A stretch of DNA of 27,900 nucleotides from JBBSDV01 sp038240335 (lineage in GTDB: Bacteria; Chloroflexota; Dehalococcoidia; DSTF01; JACRBR01), in the NCBI GenBank assembly GCA_038240335.1, contig JBBSDV010000014.1, forward strand, positions 1 through 27,900, written 5' to 3'. Below the pieces are notes generated by a model. It was not told the origin of the DNA, ran no database searches, and was given only the letters and a program-made list of their open reading frames with translations. Shown one piece after another: positions 1-8,928 of the stretch. A program made the translations under genes and the position numbers. Positions within the stretch are counted from its first letter, which is position 1, and each line of letters begins with the position of its first letter.

Positions 1-585
1 ATGACGGCGGATGCGATCGGCCTGCTCGACGCGCTCGGAATCGCTCAGGCCGATATCGTCGGTGCGTCGATGGGCGGCGTGATCGCGCAGGAGATCGCGA
101 TTGATCACCCGGAGCGCGTAGGCAAGCTGGTGCTCGTGACCACGTACACGAGCGGCGATCCGCGTGGTTCGGCGATATTCGAGTCACAGGCGCTCCTGCG
201 GCGTACGCTCTCGCGCGAGGAGTACTGCCGCGCGACCTTCTGGAGTGTCTATTCGCACGAGGACTATCGACGCACGGACGGCTTCATCGACACGATGATC
301 AGCCGCACCGCCAGCAACGATCTCTGGCAGCCGCAAGAAGCCTATGAGCGGCACGTCCGCGCGGTAACCGGGGCCAACACCGAGGGACGGTTGCAGAAGA
401 TCGCTGCGCCGACGCTGATCCTCGCCGGCGCCGAGGACATCCTGACGCCGACGCGATTCTCCGAGACGCTGGCTCGCGATATTCCGCACAACCGGCTCCA
501 GGTCGTTCCAGGCGCCGCTCACGGGATGATCTGGAGCCACCCTGCCATCGTCGTGAATGCGATCGAGACGTTTCTCGGAAGTTAG
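1..585 (+). CDS. Alpha/beta hydrolase, 5'-truncated by the window edge
   Basis: This is the C-terminal 194 residues of an alpha/beta-hydrolase-fold enzyme. The nucleophile elbow GASMGG puts the serine at residue 23 of the visible part. The acid is probably D146 (GAEDILTP) and the base H174 (GAAHGMIW). Full-length relatives have about 70-80 more N-terminal residues carrying the HG oxyanion motif and the first strands, so the real start lies upstream and the first ATG is probably internal. The cap region (about residues 60-125) gives no clue to the substrate. A SRPBCC protein gene follows 27 bp downstream on the same strand, so the two may be co-transcribed. The triad is complete and the enzyme is probably active. 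It could be an esterase, a lactonase of the PcaD type or a peroxidase-like hydrolase; the sequence does not decide. Confidence 0.88.
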   Translation: MTADAIGLLDALGIAQADIVGASMGGVIAQEIAIDHPERVGKLVLVTTYTSGDPRGSAIFESQALLRRTLSREEYCRATFWSVYSHEDYRRTDGFIDTMISRTASNDLWQPQEAYERHVRAVTGANTEGRLQKIAAPTLILAGAEDILTPTRFSETLARDIPHNRLQVVPGAAHGMIWSHPAIVVNAIETFLGS

Positions 586-612
586 AGTGCTGGCCGAGAG
601 AGGAACCAAGCA

Positions 613-1062
613 ATGGCACATCTCGACATCCGCAGGTTCGTCGCTGCCCCGCCTGTTGCGGTTTGGGAGGTGCTCGCCGATCTCGAGCATCAGGCGGCGT
701 GGATGGTCGATGTGCGTGAGCTTGAGATCGTCAGTGTGCAGAAGCAGGGAGTCGGCGCGCTCATGCGTGTGACGAGCGAACTATTCGGGTTGCCGCTCGT
801 GAAGGACGTGATGGCGATCACGGCGTGGGAACCGCCGCGGCGGATGGATGTGGAGCATCGCGGACAGTTTCACGGCTCCGGGCAGTTCCTGCTCGAGGCA
901 GTTGAGAACGGCACGATCTTCACGTGGATCGAGGACTTCGAGCCGCCGCTTGGGCCGCTCGGAGAGGCCGTGTTCGCCGCCGTCATCCGGCCGCATCTCC
1001 AGCGCGTCTTTGCGCGCTCGATGGCGAATGTGCGGCGGCTGGCGGAAGCATCTGCCGTTTAG
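613..1062 (+). CDS. SRPBCC (START-like) family protein
   Basis: This 149-residue protein has the pattern of the SRPBCC/polyketide-cyclase-like fold. It opens with a strand followed by PVAVWEVLADLEHQAAWM, the usual first helix and W motif. A run of beta strands (about residues 35-110) follows, then a long C-terminal helix (about 120-145, AVFAAVIRPHLQRVF). Such proteins bind hydrophobic ligands in a deep cavity, and many are of unknown role. The start is supported by a purine-rich GAGAGAGGA ending about 8 bases before the ATG. It follows the hydrolase gene by 27 bp and converges on the CBS-domain gene, whose stop lies 23 bp beyond. No ligand can be assigned. Confidence 0.8.
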   Translation: MAHLDIRRFVAAPPVAVWEVLADLEHQAAWMVDVRELEIVSVQKQGVGALMRVTSELFGLPLVKDVMAITAWEPPRRMDVEHRGQFHGSGQFLLEAVENGTIFTWIEDFEPPLGPLGEAVFAAVIRPHLQRVFARSMANVRRLAEASAV

Positions 1063-1085
1063 GTCCGGTCGCCGCTTGTCGCCGG

Positions 1086-1598
1086 CTATGCCAGGTGAGA
1101 CGAGATGTGCTTGAAGACGTCGCGGACGCCGACGACTGCGGTCGGCGTGCCACCCTGCAGCAACGGGATATGCCGGAAGCCGCCGATCGACATCTTGTTG
1201 ATGGCGACTGCGATGTCATCGTCGTCGCGGAGGAAGACGGGATCGGCGGTCATCACTTGGCCGCACGTCACCGCGTTCAGGTCTTCATCGGCGCCGGCGA
1301 CTTTGTGCAGGATGTCCCACGGCGTGATGATGCCTGCGAGGTGCGTGCCGTCCATCACAAGCACGCAGTCTGTATCGGAGTTCTGCATCAGTCGTACAGC
1401 GAGCGCTACCGGGTCTTTTACGGCGACGCGAACCGGAGACTGACGCGGGATCTCGGCGAGGCGTTCGTAAATGAAGCTCGGCCCGTCCTCGCGGGATTGG
1501 CTCGCGTCGGGATGATCGAGGCTGTTCAGGTCTTGGCCGCAGTTCGAGCACGTGTCGACGCCTTCGATGTTGTCGGTCTTGCATTCGGGACAGATCAT
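1086..1598 (-). CDS. CBS-domain pair protein with N-terminal zinc ribbon
   Basis: The 170-residue product starts with a zinc-ribbon knuckle pair (C3-P-E-C6 and C17-S-N-C20). A linker of about 30 residues leads to two CBS motifs (about 54-100 and 114-165) containing GIITPWDIL and VVGVRDVF, which match the usual strand-helix ends of CBS motifs. CBS pairs bind adenine nucleotides or S-adenosyl compounds and act as energy sensors. The ribbon could mediate protein contact. The ATG follows AAGGGA by a short spacer. It lies downstream of korB on the same strand, separated by 245 bp with a strong GC hairpin, so it may be a separate or attenuated unit. With the other CBS gene upstream of korA, the oxidoreductase genes are bracketed by two CBS proteins. 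The target is not known. Confidence 0.85.
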   Translation of the reverse strand: MICPECKTDNIEGVDTCSNCGQDLNSLDHPDASQSREDGPSFIYERLAEIPRQSPVRVAVKDPVALAVRLMQNSDTDCVLVMDGTHLAGIITPWDILHKVAGADEDLNAVTCGQVMTADPVFLRDDDDIAVAINKMSIGGFRHIPLLQGGTPTAVVGVRDVFKHISSHLA

Positions 1599-1749
1599 GG
1601 GATCCCTTCGCGGCTATGTCAGTTGACTTCGACAACCTAGTGTAGTGCTTCGAGGGTTGGATGCGATGCTCGTGCATTCCCGAGCTTGGTCGGCGTTTCG
1701 CCGTGTCTGCTTGCGCATATCCGGAGGCATGATTGAAAAACGAGCAGTT

Positions 1750-1772
1750 CCCGGGGGGACACCCCCCCCGGG
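1750..1772 (-). terminator. GC-rich hairpin after korB, probable intrinsic terminator
   Basis: A perfect 9-bp inverted repeat (CCCGGGGGG, then CCCCCCGGG) surrounds a 5-base loop, and a T-A pair extends it. Read on the minus strand it is followed within about 7 bases by CGTTTTTC. This suits termination of the korAB transcript about 70 bases after the korB stop. The T run is not immediately adjacent, so it could instead be an attenuating hairpin. Confidence 0.45.
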
Positions 1773-1843
1773 AGTCCGCTCTGCGGCAACCAGACTGGCA
1801 AAGGGTGCTACGCTCTCCGCACTTCGGCTAGAAATCGAACACG

Positions 1844-2881
1844 TTACTCGACGGTCCAGGTGTCGCCTTCGAGGAAGATCTCCTTGAGGTCGCCGGGGCC
1901 TTCGGCGGCGATGGTCTGCTCGATCTGTTCGGTCATCAGCGAGTCATAGGTCGGCCGCTGGACGGCGCGCAGGACGCCGATCGGCACGGGGTACTCGGGG
2001 TAGTCCATGCGGCTGAGGAGGAAGGCGAGGGTCGGATCCGGGCGCGCCTCGTCGTGCACGAGGATATCCGCTTCCGTGACGCCGTCCTCGCCGATCTGCA
2101 CGACTTCGAGCTTAAGGCCGTTGAGGCGCATGCCCTTGTTGCGCTCCTTACCGAAGATCATCGGTTTCCCGTGCTCGAGTACGAGCGTGTTGTCCGCGCG
2201 TACTTCCTTCGCGGCGAAATCGGCGAAGGCGCCGTCATTGAAGATGTTGCAGTTCTGGTAGACCTCGAGGAACGACGTACCACGGTGTGCGTGGGCACGG
2301 CCGAGCATCTCGAGCATGTGATGCGCGTCGTTGTCGAGCGAACGCGCGACGAACGTCGCCTCCGCGCCGAGGGCGACGCTGAGTGGCCGCAACGGCGCGT
2401 CGATCGTGCCATAAGGAGACGACTTCGTACGCTTGCCGAGCTCCGATGTTGGTGAGTATTGGCCCTTGGTGAGGCCGTAGATCTCGTTGTTGTGAAGGAT
2501 GATCTGGAGGTCGACGTTGCGGCGCAGGACGTGCAGGATGTGATTGCCGCCGATGCTCAGGGCATCGCCGTCGCCGGTGACGACCCACACGCTCAGTTCG
2601 GGTCGCGATGCCTTGAGGCCGGTAGCGATCGTCGGCGCGCGACCGTGGATGCTGTGGAAGCCGTACGTGTTCATGTAGTAAGGCAGGCGGCTCGAGCAGC
2701 CGATGCCGGAGATGAAGACGATGTTCTCGCGCGGCAGACCGAGGTCCGGCATGAGTTTCTGTGTCTGCGCAAGGATCGAGTAGTCGCCGCAGCCGGGGCA
2801 CCAGCGCACCTCCTGGTCGGACACAAAGTCCTTCCGTGAGAGCACCTTCACCGAGCCGTTGTCGCGATTCGCTGTAACCAT
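1844..2881 (-). CDS. korB: 2-oxoacid:ferredoxin oxidoreductase, beta (TPP) subunit
   Basis: This 345-residue subunit holds thiamine diphosphate and a [4Fe-4S] cluster and pairs with the alpha/gamma subunit encoded just upstream. Together they decarboxylate a 2-oxoacid (2-oxoglutarate or a related acid) to the acyl-CoA and reduce ferredoxin. Visible features are the cluster cysteines C28-P-G-C31, C62 in GIGCSSR and C211, and the TPP/Mg motif starting GDGD (103-106) and ending at NN (131-132), with the YGLTKGQ signature right after. The C-terminal part (about 260-345) matches the extension of KorB-type subunits. The ATG lies 11 bp after the korA stop, so translation is probably coupled. The substrate (2-oxoglutarate versus pyruvate or branched acids) cannot be fixed from sequence alone. 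Confidence 0.95.
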   Translation of the reverse strand: MVTANRDNGSVKVLSRKDFVSDQEVRWCPGCGDYSILAQTQKLMPDLGLPRENIVFISGIGCSSRLPYYMNTYGFHSIHGRAPTIATGLKASRPELSVWVVTGDGDALSIGGNHILHVLRRNVDLQIILHNNEIYGLTKGQYSPTSELGKRTKSSPYGTIDAPLRPLSVALGAEATFVARSLDNDAHHMLEMLGRAHAHRGTSFLEVYQNCNIFNDGAFADFAAKEVRADNTLVLEHGKPMIFGKERNKGMRLNGLKLEVVQIGEDGVTEADILVHDEARPDPTLAFLLSRMDYPEYPVPIGVLRAVQRPTYDSLMTEQIEQTIAAEGPGDLKEIFLEGDTWTVE

Positions 2882-2892
2882 GATTGCCTCTA

Positions 2893-4755
2893 CTACGCCG
2901 CCATCTCGGCGATCTTTGCTTCGATCTCACTGATCGCGAACGGGCGGCCGGACACCTTGTTGAGCCCGACGACGTCGACGAGATAGCGGCCGCGGAGGAG
3001 CAGGCGCATCTGCCCGAGATTCATCTCAGGCATCAGCACCTGGTCGTAGCGACGCAGCACGTCGCCGAGGTTGCCGGGCAGCGGGTTGAGGTAGCGAAGG
3101 TGCGCCGCCGACACGCGCTTGCCTTGGGTACGGGCGCGCTGCACGGCGGTCGTTATGACGCCGTACGTGCTCCCCCAGCCGAGCACCAGGAGTCCGCCGG
3201 ACTCGTCGCCCGTGACCTGGAGATCGGGGACGTCCTGGACGATGCCGGCGACCTTCTCGGCGCGGAGATGCACCATCTTGTTGTGGTTCGCCGGGTCGTA
3301 GCTGACGTTGCCGGTAATGTCGGCCTTCTCGAGGCCGCCGATGCGGTGCTCGAGGTCGGGCGTGCCGGGAACGGCCCACGGGCGAGCCAGCGTCTTCGGG
3401 TCGCGCGCATATGGCATGAATGTCGCGGGATCGGCCGCGAAGTTCGGCTCCATCTTGGGCAAGGAATCGACATCCGGGACGAGCCACGGCTCCGAGCCCA
3501 TGCCGAGATAGCCGTCGGAGAGGAAGATCACGGGCGTGCGGTACTTGATGGCGAAGCGCCATGCCTCGATCGCCATGTAGAAACAGTCGGAGGCTGTCGC
3601 CGGTGCGACAATGGCGACGGGCGACTCACCGTTTCGGCCGAACATCGCCTGCAGCAGGTCTGCCTGCTCAGTCTTCGTCGGCAGGCCGGTGCTGGGTCCG
3701 CCGCGCTGCACATTCATGATGACGAGCGGCAGCTCGACCATCACGGCGAGGCCGATCGCCTCGCTCTTGAGCGCGAGGCCGGGACCGCTCGTGCCGGTGA
3801 GGCCGAGGGAACCACCGAACGCCGCGCCGATCGCGGAGCCGACAGCGGCGATCTCGTCTTCGGCCTGGAAGGTCTTGACGCCGAAGCGCTTGAATCGCGA
3901 CAGCTCATGGAGCACGTCGCTAGCGGGTGTGATCGGGTAGCTGCCATAGAACAGCGGCAGGCCGGCGAGCTTTGATGCTGTGATGAAGCCGAGCGCCGTC
4001 GCCTCGTTGCCGGTGATGTTGCGGTAAAGGCCGGGCTTCAGCTTGGCCTTCGGCACGTGGTAGTGGGTGGCGAACATCTCGGTGGTTTCGCCGAAGTGGT
4101 AACCCGACTTCAACGCGGTCTTGTTTGCTTCGGCGACGCCGGGGTTCTTGCCGAACTTTTCGTCGATCCAGCGCAGCGTCGTCTCGAGGGAGCGGCTGTA
4201 CATCCAGAACATCAGACCGAGCGCGTACATGTTCTTGCATCGATCGATCTGGACGGCCGTGAGACCGCTATCTTCGAGCGCGCGGCCGTTCTGCGCCGTT
4301 ATCGCGACCTTGTAGACGCGGTACGCACTGAGGCTGCCATCCTCGATTGGGTTGACGGTGTACGTGGCCTTCTTGAGGTTGGTCGGCGTGAACTCGTCCG
4401 TGTTGATAATGAGCATTCCACCGCGCGGCAGGTCGCCGAGGTTGGTCTTGAGTGCGGCCGGGTTCATCGCGACGAGGACGTCGGGCGCATCGCCTGGGGT
4501 GTAGATGTCTTCGCTGGAGAAGCTGACCTGGAAGCCGCTGACGCCGGGGAGTGAACCTTGGGGGGCTCGAATCTCGGCCGGGATGTCGGGGAAGGTGCTG
4601 ATGTCGTTACCAGCGACGGCGGAGGTCTTCGTGAATTGTGTGCCGGCCAGCTGCATTCCATCGCCGGAGTCGCCGGCGAAGCGGATGGTTACGCGATCGA
4701 GTTCCAGCGGCAACGCATGCTCGGGCTGTTCCGATTCTTTCGTTAGTGTTGTCAC
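2893..4755 (-). CDS. korA: 2-oxoacid:ferredoxin oxidoreductase, fused gamma-alpha subunit
   Basis: The 620-residue protein is a gamma-alpha fusion. The gamma domain occupies about residues 22-205 (FAGDSGDGMQLAG near the start). The alpha pyrimidine-binding domain begins at about 247 (GNEATALGFITASKLAGL) with the family motif YPITPASD (273-280), a QAEDEIAA stretch, TSGPGL and RGGPSTGLPTKTEQADL. A further domain fills about 480-580. This is the usual size and order of KorA-type subunits. Translation starts at GTG; a GGAGG lies about 7-8 bases before it, and the TAG stop of the upstream CBS gene shares one base with this GTG. Gene order CBS-korA-korB is therefore tightly coupled. In the cell the complex would link the TCA cycle, or reductive carboxylation, to ferredoxin. 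Confidence 0.95.
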   Translation of the reverse strand: MTTLTKESEQPEHALPLELDRVTIRFAGDSGDGMQLAGTQFTKTSAVAGNDISTFPDIPAEIRAPQGSLPGVSGFQVSFSSEDIYTPGDAPDVLVAMNPAALKTNLGDLPRGGMLIINTDEFTPTNLKKATYTVNPIEDGSLSAYRVYKVAITAQNGRALEDSGLTAVQIDRCKNMYALGLMFWMYSRSLETTLRWIDEKFGKNPGVAEANKTALKSGYHFGETTEMFATHYHVPKAKLKPGLYRNITGNEATALGFITASKLAGLPLFYGSYPITPASDVLHELSRFKRFGVKTFQAEDEIAAVGSAIGAAFGGSLGLTGTSGPGLALKSEAIGLAVMVELPLVIMNVQRGGPSTGLPTKTEQADLLQAMFGRNGESPVAIVAPATASDCFYMAIEAWRFAIKYRTPVIFLSDGYLGMGSEPWLVPDVDSLPKMEPNFAADPATFMPYARDPKTLARPWAVPGTPDLEHRIGGLEKADITGNVSYDPANHNKMVHLRAEKVAGIVQDVPDLQVTGDESGGLLVLGWGSTYGVITTAVQRARTQGKRVSAAHLRYLNPLPGNLGDVLRRYDQVLMPEMNLGQMRLLLRGRYLVDVVGLNKVSGRPFAISEIEAKIAEMAA

Positions 4756-5294
4756 TAAGCCCCCTCCGGCTCCGGGATCAGCTGGTGAGGTCGCGGCGGC
4801 AGGTTCATCACCTGCGCGGGGAAGGCCTCCGCCAGAAAATGGATGATGTCGAGGGTCCGCAGCACGGCGACCGCCTGACCGGACTCGTCGACAATCGGGA
4901 TATTGCGCTCCCCGCCCTCGTTCATCAGGTGCACTGCCTTCGCAATCGGTTCCTTCGACGTGAGCGTCTCGGGAGAGTGCGACATGTAGGTATCGACATT
5001 TTCAGAGTATTTCACATCGCGGGCGACGACGCGCATGAGCACCTCGCGCTCGCTCATGATCCCTACGGGTTTGCCCTGATCGACGACGAGCACATAACCC
5101 ATGCCATGCTGCTGCACGGCAGCGAGGGCAGCGCCGACGGTGGCGTCGCGTCCGATGGAGATAGGGGAGGGGAGCCCGAGGGCACTGATCGGATCGGTCT
5201 GGAATATTTCTTCGGCCACAGTTGCCTCTGCCGCGCGTCTTGCTCGGCGGCGCGGTGCGCCCGTCGAGATACGAACGAGCGCTTCCAGCATCAT
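4755..5294 (-). CDS. CBS-domain pair protein, first gene of the kor operon
   Basis: The open frame codes for 179 residues with two CBS motifs (about 42-92 and 102-157), including GIMSEREVLMRV and a DESGQAVAVLRTLDIIHFL end. Residues 1-25 are Arg/Ala-rich and not CBS-like. GTG at 5219 (residue 26, TVAEEIF), with AGAGG just before it, is an attractive alternative start. A TACAAT at 5293-5298 on the minus strand could be a -10 box, which would place the transcription start inside the longer version. The stop overlaps the korA GTG by one base. CBS pairs usually sense AMP, ADP or ATP, so this may tune the oxidoreductase to energy charge; that is inference from position. Confidence 0.85.
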   Translation of the reverse strand: MMLEALVRISTGAPRRRARRAAEATVAEEIFQTDPISALGLPSPISIGRDATVGAALAAVQQHGMGYVLVVDQGKPVGIMSEREVLMRVVARDVKYSENVDTYMSHSPETLTSKEPIAKAVHLMNEGGERNIPIVDESGQAVAVLRTLDIIHFLAEAFPAQVMNLPPRPHQLIPEPEGA

Positions 5295-5344
5295 TGTAAC
5301 GCACTGTTCACGGCGCTACTAATCGGCCATAGCTATATCCGCGA

Positions 5345-5373
5345 TTGACCGGCATACGTGAAAGCTGTACTAG
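5345..5373 (+). promoter_or_regulatory. Possible sigma-70-type promoter for the Lrp-domain gene
   Basis: TTGACC (5345-5350, five of six matches to the -35 consensus) is followed after exactly 17 bases by TACTAG (5368-5373), only three of six for the -10. It would give a leader of about 70 bases before the start at 5452. The weak -10 makes this tentative. Confidence 0.3.
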
Positions 5374-5451
5374 TAGCGCGTCGGGCGCGTTCAAACCGGA
5401 TGCGAGCCGAAACTGAGAGACCAAATCGCTTCGCGCGTAAGGAGATGCTCG

Positions 5452-5688
5452 ATGATTAAGGCGTACGTGCTCGTAGTGACAGATCCGGGGGAGACGAAGA
5501 ACGTCGTCGCCGCAGTGCGGAAGGTTCCTGGCGTGAAGGAGCTGCACGAGGTGATGGGACCATACGACGTCGTCATCGAGCTCGAAGTCGAGTCACTCAG
5601 CGAGGTGCCGCCGATCCTCAGCGACAAGATTCGCTCGGTGCCGGGAATCGAGAGCACGACATCGCTCGTGACGTTTCCGGCGGACTGA
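5452..5688 (+). CDS. Stand-alone Lrp/AsnC ligand-binding (RAM) domain protein
   Basis: The 78 residues match only the regulatory (RAM) half of Lrp/AsnC regulators: the first strand IKAYVLVVTDPG, helix NVVAAVRKVPGV, then a MGPYDVVIELEVESL strand pair and a final helix-strand ending SIPGIEST-like (VPGIESTTSLV). There is no helix-turn-helix. In the family this domain forms dimers and binds amino acids at dimer interfaces. Stand-alone copies are thought to modulate other proteins or full Lrp regulators. AAGGAG ends 7 bases before the ATG, a good ribosome site. It is divergent from the CBS-korAB operon with a 157-bp shared upstream region, so joint control is possible but not shown. Confidence 0.88.
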   Translation: MIKAYVLVVTDPGETKNVVAAVRKVPGVKELHEVMGPYDVVIELEVESLSEVPPILSDKIRSVPGIESTTSLVTFPAD

Positions 5689-5717
5689 GGGAAGTTTGCG
5701 GTTCGCGGGTATTTCAC

Positions 5718-5740
5718 AGTTCATAGTTCTTAGTTCATAG
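5718..5740. repeat. 7-bp periodic AGTTC repeat, tract 1
   Basis: AGTTC occurs at 5718, 5725 and 5732, an exact 7-base period (units AGTTCAT, AGTTCTT, AGTTCAT). The tract lies between the 3' ends of the convergent Lrp-domain and aminotransferase genes. Related tracts occur at 18906-18985 and 19494-19535. Confidence 0.7.
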
Positions 5741-5750
5741 ACGGCATGGC

Positions 5751-7097
<1,347 letters not shown>

Positions 7098-7162
7098 GCG
7101 CTGTCCTCTACTTCAGGTCGAATGCGTGCGGCAGTTACGGCCGGGAGGTGCTTCGCTTCACG

Positions 7163-7621
7163 TCATGACAGATTCGCAAGCTCGTTCTCGACGTGGTCGA
7201 GCAGATCTTCGGCATCGCCGACGAGCTTGCCCTCGGGATGCAGCGAGAGGCAGTGGCGGAAGGCCTCGGCTGCTCGTTCGTACAGTGCTCTCGGCTGCAA
7301 GACGACAACGGGGGATGGCCGTCGCGCAAGTTCGTGCGCCGCGAATTCATAACACCAGCCGAGAGAGTACCAAAGGCCGGCGTCGTCGGGACGCAGCGCG
7401 AGCGCATGCTCGATCAACTCCAGTCCCTCGGCGTACCGCCGCTGACGCGTCACGAGCACAGTGGCGAGATGCTCGGTCGCCTCGACAAAATGGGGATCGA
7501 GAGCGAGCGCACGGCGCGTAAGGGAGACACTGCCCGTGATGTCGTGGGCACTCTGGCGAGCTTGGGCCTCGGCGAACAGCGCCCGCGCTTCGGCAACGCG
7601 ATCGGTCATCTGACACGCCAT
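7163..7621 (-). CDS. Tetratricopeptide-repeat protein
   Basis: The 152-residue product has TPR-like helix pairs. The first (about 8-43) ends in SLTRRALALDPHFVEA, the second (about 48-80) in LIEHALALRPDDAGLWYSLGWCYE, and the third (about 112-135) carries YERAAEAFRHCLSLHP. The A-L-x-x-x-P-x pattern at repeat ends is typical. There is no signal peptide or membrane segment, so it is probably cytosolic. It would act as a protein-protein scaffold; the partner is unknown. The start at 7621 has GGAAG upstream, and M5 is a possible alternative. It lies 46 bp after the exchanger gene on the same strand and is likely read from the same riboswitch-controlled transcript. Confidence 0.78.
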   Translation of the reverse strand: MACQMTDRVAEARALFAEAQARQSAHDITGSVSLTRRALALDPHFVEATEHLATVLVTRQRRYAEGLELIEHALALRPDDAGLWYSLGWCYEFAAHELARRPSPVVVLQPRALYERAAEAFRHCLSLHPEGKLVGDAEDLLDHVENELANLS

Positions 7622-7667
7622 GTGGCGGCTTCCGCCGACGAAGCGGCTCTCGCGGCGAGCTCGACGA

Positions 7668-8867
7668 TCATCCCGTCTCTCGCTTCTTGGAAGGAGCCAG
7701 TGAGACCGACGCGAAGACGCGCATCTCGAGGAGCTGACGGACGAGGAAGACGGCGCCGATCGCGAGGAAGACGATCGCGAAGGCCTCCCGCGGCACGAGC
7801 GATGGGGGCGTGACGAATTGGGCGACGAACAGGACGCCGAGCGCAGCGGCCTCGACGAGCGTGAGTCGAAGATTGATCAGCAACACGACCGCCATCAAAC
7901 CCATCGATGAGGTGAGCAAGACTTCGGAGACCTGGCGGGCGTCGGTGGGGAGCGGGTTGATCGTGCCGCTCGAGATCGCGAACGCAAGCGGCAGACAGCC
8001 GATGAGGAGCGTCCACTGGTTAACCGTCGACGACACGAGCGCGCCAAGCGCCGCATCGGGGCGCATTCGCCATGCGAGCAATCCGGCGACGAGAAACTCC
8101 GGAAACTCCGACGCGAGTGGCGCTACCCACTGCACGAGAAGGAATTCGTCAATGCCGAAGCGGGTGCCGGTCTGGATCAGGCCGTCGGCGAATGGTTCGG
8201 CCGAGAGCAAAATCGCGCCGCCGGCATAAAGGAACATCAGCGCGACGACCGCGCGGCGGCGCGGCGGCGGCAGGTCGGCGATGTGCTGCGCAGGGCCGAC
8301 GATGTCGGACTCCTCCTCCACGTCGCCGCGCGACGCGAGATATACGTAGACAGCGAAGAGGCCGAACAGGAACGCGGAATCGAAGAGCGTGATGCCACCG
8401 CGGAAGGGGATGACGAACGAGTAGATTGTGGCGATCGTCAGGATGCCGATCTCAACCCGGTGCGTCTCGGCGAGCTTCAGCATGTTCCTGCGGGTTTTGA
8501 ACCAGAAGATGCCCATGACGACGGCCCAGCCGAAGCCGATGAGGAGCCGATTGGAGCCAGTCATGTTCGCCGTCGCGAAGGCGGCGTATGACGGATCCTT
8601 GCCGGCCTTCCAGGCGAACAGAACATCGACTGCGTACTCGGGCAGGACGGCGACGAGAGCGAGTCCGGCGAGGGCGAGAGTGCGCGGGATGTCGCGCTCG
8701 GCCGCCTCGGCTGTCCATGTGAGCAAGAATGCGGCCGAGACGATCGCCAATCCGTAGAGCAGCGTTTCGATCGGCTGTGTGGTACTCCACAAACCAAACC
8801 GAAGCGTCGCCGCGGGCCACGCGAGCGCCGCCATGATCAGCGGCCATTGCCATTTGCGCAGGTTCAA
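7668..8867 (-). CDS. CaCA-superfamily (Na+/Ca2+ exchanger-like) cation transporter, riboswitch controlled
   Basis: The 399-residue integral membrane protein has about ten or eleven hydrophobic segments and two alpha-repeat-like regions. Alpha-1 (about 47-115) contains VLPEYAVD (E77) and ANMTGSNRLLIGFGW. Alpha-2 (about 245-295) contains FPEFLVAGL (E257) and SSTVNQWTLLIG. An acidic loop (GDVEEESD, about 181-188) separates the halves. These acidic and Ser/Asn positions bind the cation in known exchangers. Translation starts at TTG, seven bases after a perfect AGGAGG, so the start is well supported. Just upstream sit a terminator hairpin and a yybP-ykoY-like aptamer. Members of that riboswitch class sense Mn2+ and raise expression, so the protein may export Mn2+ rather than, or as well as, Ca2+; that ion assignment is inference. 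Confidence 0.9.
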   Translation of the reverse strand: MNLRKWQWPLIMAALAWPAATLRFGLWSTTQPIETLLYGLAIVSAAFLLTWTAEAAERDIPRTLALAGLALVAVLPEYAVDVLFAWKAGKDPSYAAFATANMTGSNRLLIGFGWAVVMGIFWFKTRRNMLKLAETHRVEIGILTIATIYSFVIPFRGGITLFDSAFLFGLFAVYVYLASRGDVEEESDIVGPAQHIADLPPPRRRAVVALMFLYAGGAILLSAEPFADGLIQTGTRFGIDEFLLVQWVAPLASEFPEFLVAGLLAWRMRPDAALGALVSSTVNQWTLLIGCLPLAFAISSGTINPLPTDARQVSEVLLTSSMGLMAVVLLINLRLTLVEAAALGVLFVAQFVTPPSLVPREAFAIVFLAIGAVFLVRQLLEMRVFASVSLAPSKKRETG

Positions 8868-8880
8868 GAACGAGCCTCCT

Positions 8881-8928
8881 GCTCAAACAAAAAGACCTTT
8901 GATGACTGTCATCAGTCATCAAAGGTCT
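8881..8928 (-). terminator. Intrinsic terminator of the riboswitch expression platform
   Basis: A perfect 15-bp inverted repeat (arms 8893-8907 and 8914-8928, AGACCTTTGATGACT and its complement) encloses 6 bases. On the minus strand it is followed at once by TTTTTGTTTG. It ends just before the AGGAGG of the exchanger gene. The arm sequence CCTTTG is also the 3' strand of the aptamer's P1 helix, so terminator and aptamer exclude each other. Confidence 0.9.

Noticed and set aside
2884..3975. 363-codon open frame on the plus strand
   Set aside because: It runs opposite to korA, has no domain, and korA is clearly the real gene.
8893..8928. 15-bp inverted repeat as an IS end or operator
   Set aside because: Its T run on the minus strand, place before a ribosome site and sharing with the aptamer P1 fit a terminator.
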